Of a DNA stretch of 50,183 bases, positions 33,129-42,973 are shown piece after piece. The notes beneath the pieces are model-generated. The model was not told the origin of the DNA. It was given only the letters and a program-made list of their open reading frames with translations, and ran no database searches. The stretch's first letter is position 1; each line of letters begins with the position of its first letter. The DNA is taken from NCBI GenBank assembly GCA_948433295.1, contig CAOJDT010000005.1:1-50183 (forward strand), read 5' to 3'. The translations under genes were made by a program, and so were the position numbers. The DNA is from an uncultured bacterium. GTDB taxonomy: Bacteria > Cyanobacteriota > Vampirovibrionia > Gastranaerophilales > Gastranaerophilaceae.

Positions 33129-34622
33129 ATGAAAATTTCAAAAATAAATCTATTAGTGCTTGGAATTACAGGTTTAATTCTATTTTTAATCTCGGCTTTC
33201 ATTATTGCTATAATGATTTTTGTTCCGAAAACAGAATTTGCCTTTCCGGGTGCAGAAGGATTTGGTGCCTATGTTCAAGGGGGAAGAGGCGGTGTTGTTT
33301 ATCATGTAACGACTCTTGAAGATTCTGATAAGCCTGGTACATTGCGCTACGCTGTTTCTCAATCTGGCAGACGAAATGTCGTTTTTGATGTTGCGGGCGT
33401 AATTGCTCTTAATTCACCTCTTGAAATTAATCATGATTTTATCACTATCGCAGGGCAGTCTGCGCCCGGCAAAGGTATTTGTATTAAAAATTATCCGTTA
33501 ATTATTAATGCTGATAATGTTATTATCAGATATTTAAGATTTCGTCCCGGAATTGGAACAAATACATCTGCTCTTATAGCAAAATACAGACAACGAATTT
33601 TAATTGACCACTGTTCTTTCAGTTGGTCTACAAATCAGAACGTAATTTTGCAAGGGAATGCTCTTTTGACTATGCAATGGTGTATTATCAGTGAAGCTCT
33701 TAATAAAACCGATGCAGGGTATAACGGAGCAGGGGCAAAACTGGGCGGGTTGTCATCTTCGTTTCATCATAACCTTTTTGTAAGTAATTCAAGACAAAAT
33801 CCTTATTTTGATAACATGCTTTTAGATAACAGTTCAATTTATCAGCTTGTGGATTTCAGAAACAATGTTATCGTAAACTGGGAAGATAATTCCTCTCAAG
33901 GAACAATGCAGGGCAGCCTTAATATGGTAAATAACTATTATAAGAGCGGACCTGCCACAACTATTCCTGTTAAAAGTCAAATTATAAGAATTCATGAGGA
34001 TTTAAATAAAGTAAAATCAATTCCTAAAACTCCAAGTTTATATTTGTATGGTAATTTTGTTTATAACAATCCGCTTCATACAAATGATAACTGGATGGGG
34101 GTTTATCCTAATCAGCAGGATATTAAGGAAGGCAAAAATCCTTATCTTTCATGGCGTCAGTTTTTCCATGCCCCGGTTACTCTTCATACTGCAAATCAAG
34201 CTTTTAAAAATGTTTTGCAATATGCAGGAGCATCAAAAGAACGCGATGATGTTGATAGCAGGCTTGTGCAAAGTATTAATAATAATCATTTTAATCTCAA
34301 AGGTTCCAAGGGCAGTCTTGCCGGAATAATTGATATTCCTACTGACGGAGGGGGGTACAATTATCCTGCAGTTAAGGGAGGTTTGAAGGACTCAGATGGG
34401 GACGGAATTCCTGATAAATGGGAGAGATTGCATGGGTTAGATTCTAATAATCCAAAGGATTCAGGTTACTTTAATCTTATTAATAAAGATTACACAAATC
34501 TTGAAGTTTATCTGAACAGTCTTGTTTCTGATATTACTAACAGGCAGAATTCAAGACCGGTTCCGTCAAGAGATTCGTTCTGGCTTGCCATGTTGAAGAT
34601 GGTTAATTTCCTTAAAGATTAG
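33129..34622 (+). CDS. Membrane-anchored pectate lyase-like protein
   Basis: 497 residues. An N-terminal helix (about residues 8-31) without a clear cleavage site anchors it outside the membrane. AFPGAEGFGAYVQGGRGG begins the fold, and GTLRYAV, ITIAGQSAPGKG, NVIIRYLRFRPG and ILIDHCSFSWSTNQNV give the right-handed beta-helix of the pectate lyase superfamily. Near residue 420, DSDGDGIPDKWE is a calcium-binding loop of the thrombospondin type 3 kind. It may cut pectin or another polyuronic polymer; activity needs testing. GGGGGA precedes the ATG. Confidence 0.9.
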   Translation: MKISKINLLVLGITGLILFLISAFIIAIMIFVPKTEFAFPGAEGFGAYVQGGRGGVVYHVTTLEDSDKPGTLRYAVSQSGRRNVVFDVAGVIALNSPLEINHDFITIAGQSAPGKGICIKNYPLIINADNVIIRYLRFRPGIGTNTSALIAKYRQRILIDHCSFSWSTNQNVILQGNALLTMQWCIISEALNKTDAGYNGAGAKLGGLSSSFHHNLFVSNSRQNPYFDNMLLDNSSIYQLVDFRNNVIVNWEDNSSQGTMQGSLNMVNNYYKSGPATTIPVKSQIIRIHEDLNKVKSIPKTPSLYLYGNFVYNNPLHTNDNWMGVYPNQQDIKEGKNPYLSWRQFFHAPVTLHTANQAFKNVLQYAGASKERDDVDSRLVQSINNNHFNLKGSKGSLAGIIDIPTDGGGYNYPAVKGGLKDSDGDGIPDKWERLHGLDSNNPKDSGYFNLINKDYTNLEVYLNSLVSDITNRQNSRPVPSRDSFWLAMLKMVNFLKD

Positions 34623-34647
34623 ATATAAATGTGTAAAATGTTTGCAT

Positions 34648-34680
34648 AAAAAAAGCTCTCTTTATAAGAGAGCTTTTTAT
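34648..34680. terminator. Bidirectional terminator
   Basis: Stem AAAAGCTCTCTT / AAGAGAGCTTTT between the pectate lyase-like gene and thyX. Confidence 0.9.
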
Positions 34681-34687
34681 TTTGTTA

Positions 34688-35377
34688 TTATCTTGTCTGC
34701 ATTCTGCCACATGACTTGTCTTCATCGCAGAATCCGAGTCGTTCGCATTTTGGAACCAGATATGGTTTAAGCCAAGGTTCTTCTTTTATGAGTTCATCGC
34801 ACATACTTTTTACAAGTGTTCTGATTTCATATTGTGCTCTTGTGCAAAGTCTTAAATTTGCCAGATGAATCATTTCTCTGAGGTTCAAACTTGCAACCAT
34901 AGAGCTTGCTGCCGCATTTGGAAGCACAAAACGTGCGTCTTCTGCCGGAATTCCAGCATCTACAAATTCCTGATATTGCTCTGCAATTTTGCTCATAAAT
35001 TTCACATATTTTGTTTTTAATTCCTCGTTACGTTCAATTGTAGGCGGAATAATATAGTCAAACTGACCTTTTTCTTTTACATATCTTTGTGATTTTTGAG
35101 AAAACGACATATGTCTGTGGCGAACAAGTTGGTGTGTACACGCACGAGATACATTTGAGATTGCGAAGCTTATCTGAATGTGTTCTATTGTCGAATAGTG
35201 ACCGGAAGAAATCACACGTTCAATGAGTTTTAGCATTTTTTCGCTGTCGTCTGTGCTGTTGTAAATATTTATCGGATAATCTGCACTGTAGCATGTTCTG
35301 CAAGCCGTATAAACTGTTTTTAGCATATTTTCCGGTTTTGAAATTAAATTTACAACCGGTTTGTTATTTCCTTCCAT
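34688..35377 (-). CDS. thyX: Flavin-dependent thymidylate synthase ThyX
   Basis: Makes dTMP from dUMP using FAD and methylenetetrahydrofolate, replacing ThyA. The diagnostic motif RHRHMSFSQKS, of the RHRx7S form, is at residues 86-96. Other family motifs are STIEHIQISFAISNVSRACT and REMIHLANLRLC. The 229-residue length is normal. The last residues contain extra Cys (CERLGFCDEDKSCG). It is 34 nt downstream of the unknown gene at 35816 on the same strand. Confidence 0.96.
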   Translation of the reverse strand: MEGNNKPVVNLISKPENMLKTVYTACRTCYSADYPINIYNSTDDSEKMLKLIERVISSGHYSTIEHIQISFAISNVSRACTHQLVRHRHMSFSQKSQRYVKEKGQFDYIIPPTIERNEELKTKYVKFMSKIAEQYQEFVDAGIPAEDARFVLPNAAASSMVASLNLREMIHLANLRLCTRAQYEIRTLVKSMCDELIKEEPWLKPYLVPKCERLGFCDEDKSCGRMQTR

Positions 35378-35411
35378 CTTTCCTCCGAATCATTTAAATT
35401 TTATATCCTGC

Positions 35412-35816
35412 TTAAGATTTTTTTGACAGATTATCTGCCATATTAAATACCGAAAGCCATCTGTTAATAAACGGCTCGTATGCTTTTGAACTTTCCATAT
35501 CTTTTGTCCAGTCAAATACGTTTAATCTTTTGTTATGTGTTTTTATGAAAAGTATAATGCTGTTATCTTTTATAGATACTCTTACTGATTTTGTTTTGAA
35601 GGTTTTTTTTATGTTTTCCAGAAGCGAGAAAAACACTGGAGTAAGAGCGTTCGGCGGATTGGTTTTACTTATAAAAATAAGCGAAACAATACCCTCAATC
35701 GCAAGAACAAATCTCTTCTTATTAAATTGTTTAATTTTCGGTGAAATATTTGTTGAAAATTCGTTTTTGAATTCATTTTTTATTTCTACCGCACTTTTAT
35801 CAATAGAATTGAGCAT
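35412..35816 (-). CDS. Hypothetical protein upstream of thyX
   Basis: 134 residues without signal peptide or membrane segment; lysine-rich, with a hydrophobic middle (FVLAIEGIVSLIFIS). No domain recognised. It shares strand and close spacing with thyX and with rpmE upstream, but a terminator separates it from rpmE. Confidence 0.6.
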   Translation of the reverse strand: MLNSIDKSAVEIKNEFKNEFSTNISPKIKQFNKKRFVLAIEGIVSLIFISKTNPPNALTPVFFSLLENIKKTFKTKSVRVSIKDNSIILFIKTHNKRLNVFDWTKDMESSKAYEPFINRWLSVFNMADNLSKKS

Positions 35817-35822
35817 AATAAA

Positions 35823-35855
35823 ATAATACCACTTTTCATTTGAAAAGTGGTATTA
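35823..35855 (-). terminator. Terminator after rpmE
   Basis: Perfect stem AATACCACTTTTC / GAAAAGTGGTATT with a 4-nt loop, followed on the minus strand by T. Confidence 0.85.
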
Positions 35856-35879
35856 TGTAAATATTTCTTAATAAAACAA

Positions 35880-36080
35880 TTACTTATTGCCGTAACGTTT
35901 GTTGAATCTTTCAACTCTACCTTCAGAGTCAAGAATTTTTTGTTGACCTGTATAGAACGGGTGGCAAGCGTTACAAATTTCAACTGTGATGTTTTCGGTT
36001 ACCGAACCAGTTTCGATTTCGTTACCGCAAACGCATTTAATAACTGTTTTCTTATAATCAGGGTGAATTCCTTGTTTCAT
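35880..36080 (-). CDS. rpmE: 50S ribosomal protein L31
   Basis: 66 residues from the ATG at 36080, which follows GAGGTT; a longer frame starting upstream adds only 11 unlikely residues. The Cys residues at 16, 18, 36 and 39 ([19 protein letters not shown]) are those of the zinc-binding form of L31, which stores zinc and is replaced by another form under zinc starvation. Monocistronic. Confidence 0.97.
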   Translation of the reverse strand: MKQGIHPDYKKTVIKCVCGNEIETGSVTENITVEICNACHPFYTGQQKILDSEGRVERFNKRYGNK

Positions 36081-36321
36081 TTTTAACCTCTTTCTTTGTT
36101 TCCAAGATTCCAAACTTGAAAAATTTACATTCGACTAATATTATCATACAACAGAAATATAAAAGTGCAAGATATTATTGCAAAACAAAACAAAAAGTTT
36201 GTATTCATCTGTTTGCATGAGAAAGTCGGTTCAATATTATATAAAAAGTTGATGTGTTATTTTATTTGTTCAAGCATAATAAAAATGTTATCAGTACAGT
36301 ATTTACAGGTGGTTGTTTAAT

Positions 36322-36495
36322 ATGAATTTGCACGAACAATGTTTGCTCCGCTATCTTAAAAATCCGGATGAACTTTTATATTCTACAGAAATTCTTAAGT
36401 TAAATAATATTATTCTTGAAAAACGTTTTCTCGTAAAAAATTTTGTTGCCAAATCTTCTAATATCAATTATACTGATAATGTAGATTTGGGATAA
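36322..36495 (+). CDS. Small hypothetical protein upstream of diguanylate cyclase
   Basis: 57 residues from the ATG at 36322, preceded by AGGTGG. It begins MNLHEQCLLRYLKNPDELLY and has no recognised domain. It ends 6 nt before the diguanylate cyclase start, so the two are likely one operon. Alternative TTG start at 36313. Confidence 0.5.
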   Translation: MNLHEQCLLRYLKNPDELLYSTEILKLNNIILEKRFLVKNFVAKSSNINYTDNVDLG

Positions 36496-36501
36496 TTTAA
36501 T

Positions 36502-38283
36502 ATGCTGAAGAAAATTTTATATACTATTTGGTTATTTTTGTTTTGCGTAATTATTGTTCTTGCTTTCGGAAGTGCAAATTTTAACGCATTTATCAATGTT
36601 ATTGAAAATAGAACTTTTGATTTACGCCAAAATATTCTGGTTAAAAGCGGAATAAAAAAACACAATGATAATATTCTTATAGTTGCGGTTGACGACGCCA
36701 GTTATGAGTATATTCTTGATAATTACGGAGAATGGCCGTTGTCCAGAGATGTTTATGCTAAGGTTGTCGACTTTTTGGAAACTCAAAAACCCGTTAGTAT
36801 AGCTTTTGATTTGATGTTTGTTAAGTCAATGAAAAGTGCGAAAGAAGCTGATGAAGCATTAATTAATGTATTTAAAAAATATGACAATGTTTTTACTGCC
36901 ATGAATTTTGATAATCAGCCAGAATCGTTGCGTGTTCGTCCGGAATTGCCTGAAAAACTTTCCGTAAATGTTGAAAATTACTCAAATAGCGTTGATTTTT
37001 CGGAACTGACATATTTTAACTGCCGTCCGATTCTTGAAGGAATATTGAATTCTACTTCCAATATAGGCATGATAAATGTTTCGCGTGCAGAAGACGGAAT
37101 TCTTAGAAGAATGCCGCTATTATTGAAATATCGTGATAAATTTTATCCGCAGTTAGGTTTAAAAATCGGGCTGGATTATCTTAAAAAATCAGAAAATATA
37201 CAAGTCGATAAACTGATTTTGGACGGAAATTCAAACCTGCGTCTCGGAAATAGAAGAATTTTTATGGACGACAACGGAAACGCTATTTTGAACTGGTACG
37301 GCGAGTCAGGGACTTATGAATATATTCCGCTTTACAAGCTTATAAGAATCGTAAAAGGCGAAATTAAAAACGAATACGACTTTAATAATAAAATTATATA
37401 TTTCGGAACTACAGCCTCAAGCCTTTTTGATATCAAAACGGTTCCGGTAAGCAGAATTTATCCCGGTGTTGAAGTTCAAGCTACTTACGTAAATAATATT
37501 ATTGACAATAACTTTATACATAAACAGAATAAAGCTCTTACTGTTGTATACGGAATATTGCTGGCTGTTTTGACAGTTGTGATTATTATGGGTGTTAATT
37601 CTGCTTTTGTTGCCTCACTTTCTTCATTTTCGTTGTATTTGATTTATGTTATTGGCGCTTATTTTGCATTAAAATTTAATAATTGCTGGGTTGATATCGT
37701 TTATCCGCTGCTTCTTGCATTGACGGCATTTATATCTGCATTTGTCGTAAAGTATTTCATTAAATCAAGAGACTTTGAACAGCAATACAAACTTGCTACA
37801 ACGGACGGTTTGACTGAACTATACAATCACAGATATTTTCAGGAGCAAATGAAACGTCAGGTTGATCAGTGTAAACGTTACGAAACAGAATTTTCAATGA
37901 TAATTCTTGACATTGATTTCTTTAAAAAATTTAATGATACATTCGGGCATCAGGCGGGTGACGCTGTTTTGAGACAGGTTGCGCAGACTTTGAAACGAAA
38001 TGTTCGTGCTACGGATATTGTGTGTCGTTACGGTGGTGAAGAAATGAGTATTATTTTGCCGAATACGGGTAAAGATGTTGCGTATTCTACCGCTGAAAAG
38101 ATTTGTAAAAGAGTTTCTGACAGAAAGTTTAAACTTGGTAATGATAAGGAAACTTCGGTTACAATCAGTCTTGGAGTGTCAACCTTCCCGTATGACGGTG
38201 ACGAGTCCGCAAAACTTATTGAAGCGGCTGATAAACGCTTATATAACGCAAAAGAAAATGGCAGAAATCAGGTAGGAAAGTAA
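36502..38283 (+). CDS. CHASE2-GGDEF diguanylate cyclase
   Basis: Makes cyclic di-GMP in response to an outside signal. A first helix (residues 5-25) leads to a periplasmic CHASE2 sensor domain (about 40-340, starting RTFDLRQNI and with VAVDDASY). Three helices follow (about 345-425), then a GGDEF domain (from about 440). The active site is GGEEM near residue 510, a functional variant, and RATD eight residues before it matches the RxxD inhibitory site for product feedback. 593 residues. Cyclic di-GMP often controls type IV pili, but no direct link to the prepilins is shown. Confidence 0.95.
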   Translation: MLKKILYTIWLFLFCVIIVLAFGSANFNAFINVIENRTFDLRQNILVKSGIKKHNDNILIVAVDDASYEYILDNYGEWPLSRDVYAKVVDFLETQKPVSIAFDLMFVKSMKSAKEADEALINVFKKYDNVFTAMNFDNQPESLRVRPELPEKLSVNVENYSNSVDFSELTYFNCRPILEGILNSTSNIGMINVSRAEDGILRRMPLLLKYRDKFYPQLGLKIGLDYLKKSENIQVDKLILDGNSNLRLGNRRIFMDDNGNAILNWYGESGTYEYIPLYKLIRIVKGEIKNEYDFNNKIIYFGTTASSLFDIKTVPVSRIYPGVEVQATYVNNIIDNNFIHKQNKALTVVYGILLAVLTVVIIMGVNSAFVASLSSFSLYLIYVIGAYFALKFNNCWVDIVYPLLLALTAFISAFVVKYFIKSRDFEQQYKLATTDGLTELYNHRYFQEQMKRQVDQCKRYETEFSMIILDIDFFKKFNDTFGHQAGDAVLRQVAQTLKRNVRATDIVCRYGGEEMSIILPNTGKDVAYSTAEKICKRVSDRKFKLGNDKETSVTISLGVSTFPYDGDESAKLIEAADKRLYNAKENGRNQVGK

Positions 38284-38286
38284 ATC

Positions 38287-39249
38287 TTATAGCGGCAAAA
38301 GCAAATTTAATGTTTTGAAAATATTATCGTAATTTTCTTCCATAACAAGAATACTTCTGATTTTTGCTGCATTTTTGATTCCGGCTATATAATAAGGATA
38401 GAATTTTCGGAAAAATTTCATCCCGACTTTTTCGCCGCGAAGTTTAATTTCTTCGTCAAGATGCCATTTAAGCAATGCGATTTTTTCTTCAAGAGTCGGT
38501 TCAGGCAATTTTTCTCCCGTTTGAAGGTAATGTTCTATGCGGTAAAGGAGAGTCGGATTTCCGAGTACGCCTCTTCCTATTGCAACGCCGTCCGCACCTG
38601 ATTGGTCCAGGCATTCGATTGCCGAATCAATTGAGGTTACATCCCCGTTTGCAAACACGGGTACATCAATATTTTCTTTTAATTTTCTGATACTCTTCCA
38701 ATCTGCGGTTCCCGAATAGAATTGAGAGCGGGTTCTTCCGTGGATTGTAATAAATTCGGCACCGGCTTCCTGCATTTTTTGTCCGAATTCAACGAAGTTC
38801 AATTCATCAAAAGTATATCCGAGGCGGAATTTTACGCTCACGGGTTTATCGGTACCGTCTTTTACCGCACGTACCAGATCTGCCGCAAGTGACGGATTTC
38901 TCATTAATGCACAGCCGTCCTGACCTTTGACTACTTTATTGACCGGGCAGCCCATATTTATATCAATCATATCTGCCATTGGTGAAAGATATTCTGCGGC
39001 GGATTTCATTAAATGCGGCTTATGTCCGCTAATCTGGTATGATATCGGAGAATGGTTTTCGTCGCGTTCGACAATATCTCCGCCTTTTACCTGTGCAAGA
39101 AATTCAGAACTTATCATTTCGGTTGTCAGAAGACAGCTTTTTGAATATCTTCTGATAAGGCTTCTCAGTACGTAATCCGTTATTCCTGCCATAGGGGCAA
39201 GCGAAACCCTGCTTTGGATAAGTGTTTGAATTTTTTTGCTATTTGACAT
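38287..39249 (-). CDS. dusB: tRNA-dihydrouridine synthase (DusB-like)
   Basis: Reduces uridine in the D-loop of tRNA using FMN and NADPH. 320 residues: LAPMAGITDYVLRSLIRRY at the start, INMGCPVNKVVKGQDGCALM with the catalytic Cys113, GRTRSQFYSGTADW and FANGDVTSIDSA. The class DusB is the usual one outside proteobacteria. Its start overlaps the end of the TPR gene by 11 nt. Confidence 0.96.
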   Translation of the reverse strand: MSNSKKIQTLIQSRVSLAPMAGITDYVLRSLIRRYSKSCLLTTEMISSEFLAQVKGGDIVERDENHSPISYQISGHKPHLMKSAAEYLSPMADMIDINMGCPVNKVVKGQDGCALMRNPSLAADLVRAVKDGTDKPVSVKFRLGYTFDELNFVEFGQKMQEAGAEFITIHGRTRSQFYSGTADWKSIRKLKENIDVPVFANGDVTSIDSAIECLDQSGADGVAIGRGVLGNPTLLYRIEHYLQTGEKLPEPTLEEKIALLKWHLDEEIKLRGEKVGMKFFRKFYPYYIAGIKNAAKIRSILVMEENYDNIFKTLNLLLPL

Positions 39250-41350
39250 AATCTTTTAACTCTTCAATGCGTGCTTTTGCGTAGGTTTTATATTCATCTT
39301 CGGGAGCATTCGAATTTATGTACGCGTTATAGTAATTGAATGCTTCCTTATATTTTTCGAGCGTATCGTAATCTGCCGCAATCATATAATTAAGGATTGG
39401 GAAATCGTTTGCGTTCAGCGAAAGTGCTTTATTGAAATCACTTATAGCCTCGGTTAATTTTTTCTGCGCGTCATAAATCATGCCCCTGTAATAGAATGCG
39501 TATGCGTTTTTGTCATCAGTTGAAATAACTTTATTTAAAAGCGCAAGACTTTCGTCATATTTTTCGGCTTCGTAGAATTCGATTGCATCATTCAGTGCTG
39601 TTGATTTATTTTGTTCCTGAATTTGAGCGAGAAGTTCTTTTGCCTTTTCGTTATTTTTGTTTAATATCAGAGCTTTATTTAACCAACTTTCGGAATCCAC
39701 ATATCTTTCCGAATCTGCATAGAGCGCAGCTATATAATATGCAATTTCAGAATCGGTAGGTTTTAAAATAAGCGCCTGTTTGTAATATTCTATAGCCATG
39801 TTCGTATCATTCAGGTTTTGATACGCCGAGGCAACCGCAATCATTGTATCTGCAGTAGGCGGTTTGATTTTCAGATATTCATCAATGGCATTTTTATAAT
39901 CTTTATTATTATAAAAATCAGCCGCTTTTGTCAGTTTTTTATTGAGTTCGCCTTCGGTGATAGAATTTAATGTTGCGGCAATCTGGGTATTATTCGGAAA
40001 TTTCATTTTTGCCGAATTAAGTGTATTTATTGCAGCTTCATAATTATTGTTCTGGTTTTGTGCTATTGCAAGGTTAATATACACTTCGCCTGTTTTATCG
40101 GACTTTAAAATTTCATCATAAAGCGCGATTGCATCATTAACTTTATTTTGTTTATGAAGGGTCAGCGCGTAATCATAAAGCATGCCTGACATATCAGCAC
40201 CGTTAGAATTTTTCTTAACGTAATCAATATATTGAGCGATAGTCATGGAATTTTTTACGCTTTCAAAAATTCCGTTTTTGGCTTCTGTATTAGCCGGATC
40301 GAGAGCAAGAACCTTTTTGTAAGCTGCCTGAGCCTCTTTTGTATTTCCAAGAGCCGCAAGTGATTGCGCTTTGTATAAATTTGCGTTAAGGTTATCAGGA
40401 TGGAGAATCAGAATCGAATCATAAGCTACGATTGCTGTTTTATAATCCTCTTTTTGCTGATAAAGAGTTCCAACGTTAATTCTTGTGTTAATATTTGACG
40501 GGTCAAGCTGTTCGGCTTTTTTGTAATATGTAAGAGCCTCATCAAATTTGCCCTGTTTTTGCAGAATTGCGCCGAGGTTTGATGTTAAATCAGCATCCGA
40601 CGGATTTGCTTCAAGTTTCTTTTTATAAATTCTTTCTAACGAATAAAGTACATCTTTATTATCAATACTTTTTGAAAGAATGTAATTGTATTCTTCCACG
40701 GCAGCTTCTTCCTGATTAAGTTTGTCCAGAAGTTTTGCGTAAGACAATCTCAGCGGAATATCCGTCGGCGCAACAGAAATCGCTTTTCTGTAATATTCTG
40801 CGGCTTTCGGGTCATTGCCAAGAAGTTTCATTATATCACCTACTTGTTCATAACTGTCTTTTATTAACTCCTTGTCGCCAATTGATTGATTGAATTCATA
40901 AGCCGCTGCTGCAAAATTCCCTTCTGCACGTAGTTGTTTTGCAGTGTCATAGCGTGATTGAGGACTTGTGTTGAATTTTAAAACGCTCAGACATTTGCTG
41001 AGATTATTGGATACAGGGACTATTCCTTGCGCAGAGCTTTTTGCCTGATTCGCGTTGGGATAATACATCATGTAAAAAAGCGCACTTCTATAATCATCTG
41101 CGGCTTTTTGCCAGTTTTTTTCATTATTTGCGTAATATGCACCTCTTGCAAGGTAGGAATTTATAAGACCGATTCTGGCAGAATTATCAAGGTAATTTAT
41201 TCTGAGCGCGTTTTTAAATTCGGTAATTGCGCCCGAATACTGATAATTAGACAGGTATTGCTGTCCGAGGTTAAAATGCTCTTTAAAATCTGCAAAAGCA
41301 GGCTGCATTAACGCAAGGATACTTATTAAAACTATAGCGGATTTTTTCAT
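39239..41350 (-). CDS. Large exported TPR protein
   Basis: 703 residues. The ATG at 41350 was chosen because GAGGG lies 8 nt upstream and it directly starts a signal peptide (MKKSAIVLISILALMQPAFA). The longer frame from 41377 has no such site. The rest is about 17 TPR units, for example AEYYRKAISVAPTDIPLRLS and DEALTYYKKAEQLDPSNI. It would be a periplasmic or outer-surface scaffold. It is upstream of dusB in the same operon. Confidence 0.9.
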   Translation of the reverse strand: MKKSAIVLISILALMQPAFADFKEHFNLGQQYLSNYQYSGAITEFKNALRINYLDNSARIGLINSYLARGAYYANNEKNWQKAADDYRSALFYMMYYPNANQAKSSAQGIVPVSNNLSKCLSVLKFNTSPQSRYDTAKQLRAEGNFAAAAYEFNQSIGDKELIKDSYEQVGDIMKLLGNDPKAAEYYRKAISVAPTDIPLRLSYAKLLDKLNQEEAAVEEYNYILSKSIDNKDVLYSLERIYKKKLEANPSDADLTSNLGAILQKQGKFDEALTYYKKAEQLDPSNINTRINVGTLYQQKEDYKTAIVAYDSILILHPDNLNANLYKAQSLAALGNTKEAQAAYKKVLALDPANTEAKNGIFESVKNSMTIAQYIDYVKKNSNGADMSGMLYDYALTLHKQNKVNDAIALYDEILKSDKTGEVYINLAIAQNQNNNYEAAINTLNSAKMKFPNNTQIAATLNSITEGELNKKLTKAADFYNNKDYKNAIDEYLKIKPPTADTMIAVASAYQNLNDTNMAIEYYKQALILKPTDSEIAYYIAALYADSERYVDSESWLNKALILNKNNEKAKELLAQIQEQNKSTALNDAIEFYEAEKYDESLALLNKVISTDDKNAYAFYYRGMIYDAQKKLTEAISDFNKALSLNANDFPILNYMIAADYDTLEKYKEAFNYYNAYINSNAPEDEYKTYAKARIEELKDYVK

Positions 41351-41459
41351 TCTGTAAGCCCTCATTTTCAACACCATTATTTTAATACAAGAACATGCAA
41401 TTGTATATCCGATTAGCCTTAAACTCTTTTACATTTTAATAATTATTAATGTTTTAAAT

Positions 41460-41906
41460 TTATTTAGAGTGTTTTTTTATTAATCTCGGAAGCCAATCAG
41501 CAAGAGTTTCGTTGAATTTTTTTATGTATTTTTCTTGTATGATTTTGCAAGCATAAGTTCCTGTGGAATAAAAAGCAAAATCTTTATCGTTTTTAATATA
41601 CATAATTTCAAATTCTTGAATTTCTTCACCTTTTTTAGTTAATCGAACTTTATTCCAGGCAGAATTGTTGTATAAAAATTCAAATTCTTTGTTGCCGTTT
41701 TTAACTTTTAAGGAGACCGGTTCCGGAGTAAGTTTGTTGTAATGTTTATGCGCAAGTTCGGTTACTTTAATAATATTTGTCTGATTTTCTGGAGTAACTA
41801 TAACTTTTGGTGCAATTAATTTCCCCAGAGCATTGTCAAATTTAGCTAACCAATTTCCGTTGAAGTTCGGTTTGTAAACCGATGGGGTGTGTGTATCTAT
41901 TTTCAT
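41460..41906 (-). CDS. Hypothetical protein
   Basis: 148 residues, no signal peptide. The start reads MKIDTHTPSVYKPNFNGNW; the rest is lysine- and asparagine-rich with no recognised domain. AGGATTAGGA precedes the ATG. Monocistronic between the TPR and recR units. Confidence 0.65.
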   Translation of the reverse strand: MKIDTHTPSVYKPNFNGNWLAKFDNALGKLIAPKVIVTPENQTNIIKVTELAHKHYNKLTPEPVSLKVKNGNKEFEFLYNNSAWNKVRLTKKGEEIQEFEIMYIKNDKDFAFYSTGTYACKIIQEKYIKKFNETLADWLPRLIKKHSK

Positions 41907-41995
41907 ATTCCTAATCCTGTTTTCAATAAATTTTAATATGCTGAAATTTTAAATACAAGTTCATTTGATATTTTGTTAAGGATTAGGTCTTGATT

Positions 41996-42592
41996 TTATA
42001 TTTCTCTTCTTCCTTCAATTGCGCGGGCGATTGTTATTTCGTCCGCGTATTCCAAATCAGCACCAACAGGCAATCCGAATGCAATTCTCGATATTTTGAT
42101 TCCGAACGGTTTTATCAGTTTGCTTAAATAGAGGCTGGTGGCTTCACCTTCGACTGAAGGGCTCAATGCAAGAATAACTTCTTTTACATCTTCATCGGTC
42201 AACCTTGTAAGCAGTTCTTTTATGCGTATATCATCCGCACCGATTCCGTCCATTGGAGAAATCAGTCCTTGTAATACGTGGTAAAGACCTTTAAATTCGT
42301 TTGTTTTTTCAATAGCTATTAAGTCTTTTGTTTCCGCAACAATACAGATTGTTGAGCGGTCGCGTTTTGTTGATTGGCAAATTTCGCAAGGACTTGTTGA
42401 AGAAAGGTTAAAACAAATCTCGCAGGTGCGGGTGTTTTCCTTTGCTTCAACTATAGCCTGCGCAAATTTCTGCACTTCACTCATTGGCATTCTGAGTAAA
42501 TAAAATGCCATTCTTTGAGCAGATTTCGGTCCCACTGACGGAAACTTCTGAAAGTGTTCTATTAGTGTTGCTATTGATTTCGGGTATATCAT
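41996..42592 (-). CDS. recR: Recombination protein RecR
   Basis: Works with RecO and RecF to load RecA on gapped DNA. 198 residues: helix-hairpin-helix (FPSVGPKSAQRMAFYLL), zinc finger Cys57, Cys60, Cys69 and Cys72 (TCEICFNL, CEICQ), and a Toprim domain (ICIVAETKDLIAIE, ALSPSVEGEATSLYL). Its start overlaps the stop of ybaB in TAATG, so translation is coupled. Confidence 0.98.
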   Translation of the reverse strand: MIYPKSIATLIEHFQKFPSVGPKSAQRMAFYLLRMPMSEVQKFAQAIVEAKENTRTCEICFNLSSTSPCEICQSTKRDRSTICIVAETKDLIAIEKTNEFKGLYHVLQGLISPMDGIGADDIRIKELLTRLTDEDVKEVILALSPSVEGEATSLYLSKLIKPFGIKISRIAFGLPVGADLEYADEITIARAIEGRREI

Positions 42593-42909
42593 TAGAAGTT
42601 AAGACCCGGAATATTTAATCCGCCTGTTGCTTGTTTCATTTTTGCTTCCATTTCTTTTGAAGCTTTATCATTTGCTTGTTTGATAGCAACAGCAATAACG
42701 TCTTCAAGTGTTTCTGCTGTGTCTGCGTCTATTGAAAGAGATTGCGCATCCAATTTAATAGATTTGAATTTACCTTGTCCGTCGCAAACGATTTTTACTG
42801 CGCCGCCTGCTGATTCACCTGTTATTTCCATTTTTGCAAGTTCTTCCTGTGAAGCTTTTAATTTAGCTTGCACATTTTGAGCCTGTTTCATAATTTGCAT
42901 TAAATTCAT
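42592..42909 (-). CDS. ybaB: YbaB/EbfC family nucleoid-associated protein
   Basis: 105 residues, a DNA-binding dimer. Family features: MNLMQIMKQAQNVQAKL at the start, GAVKIVCDGQGKFKSIKLD in the middle and a glycine-rich end. The ybaB-recR pair is a common bacterial arrangement; dnaX, which often precedes it, is absent here. Confidence 0.96.
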   Translation of the reverse strand: MNLMQIMKQAQNVQAKLKASQEELAKMEITGESAGGAVKIVCDGQGKFKSIKLDAQSLSIDADTAETLEDVIAVAIKQANDKASKEMEAKMKQATGGLNIPGLNF

Positions 42910-42973
42910 AAATATACTCTCCTTAGTCTGTAAAAAACTTGTGCTCTACACTGAGATATTATACAATAAAAAT

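Noticed and set aside
34345-34356. Run of six G in the pectate lyase-like gene
   Set aside because: Too short for frequent slippage and in frame in the middle of a gene.
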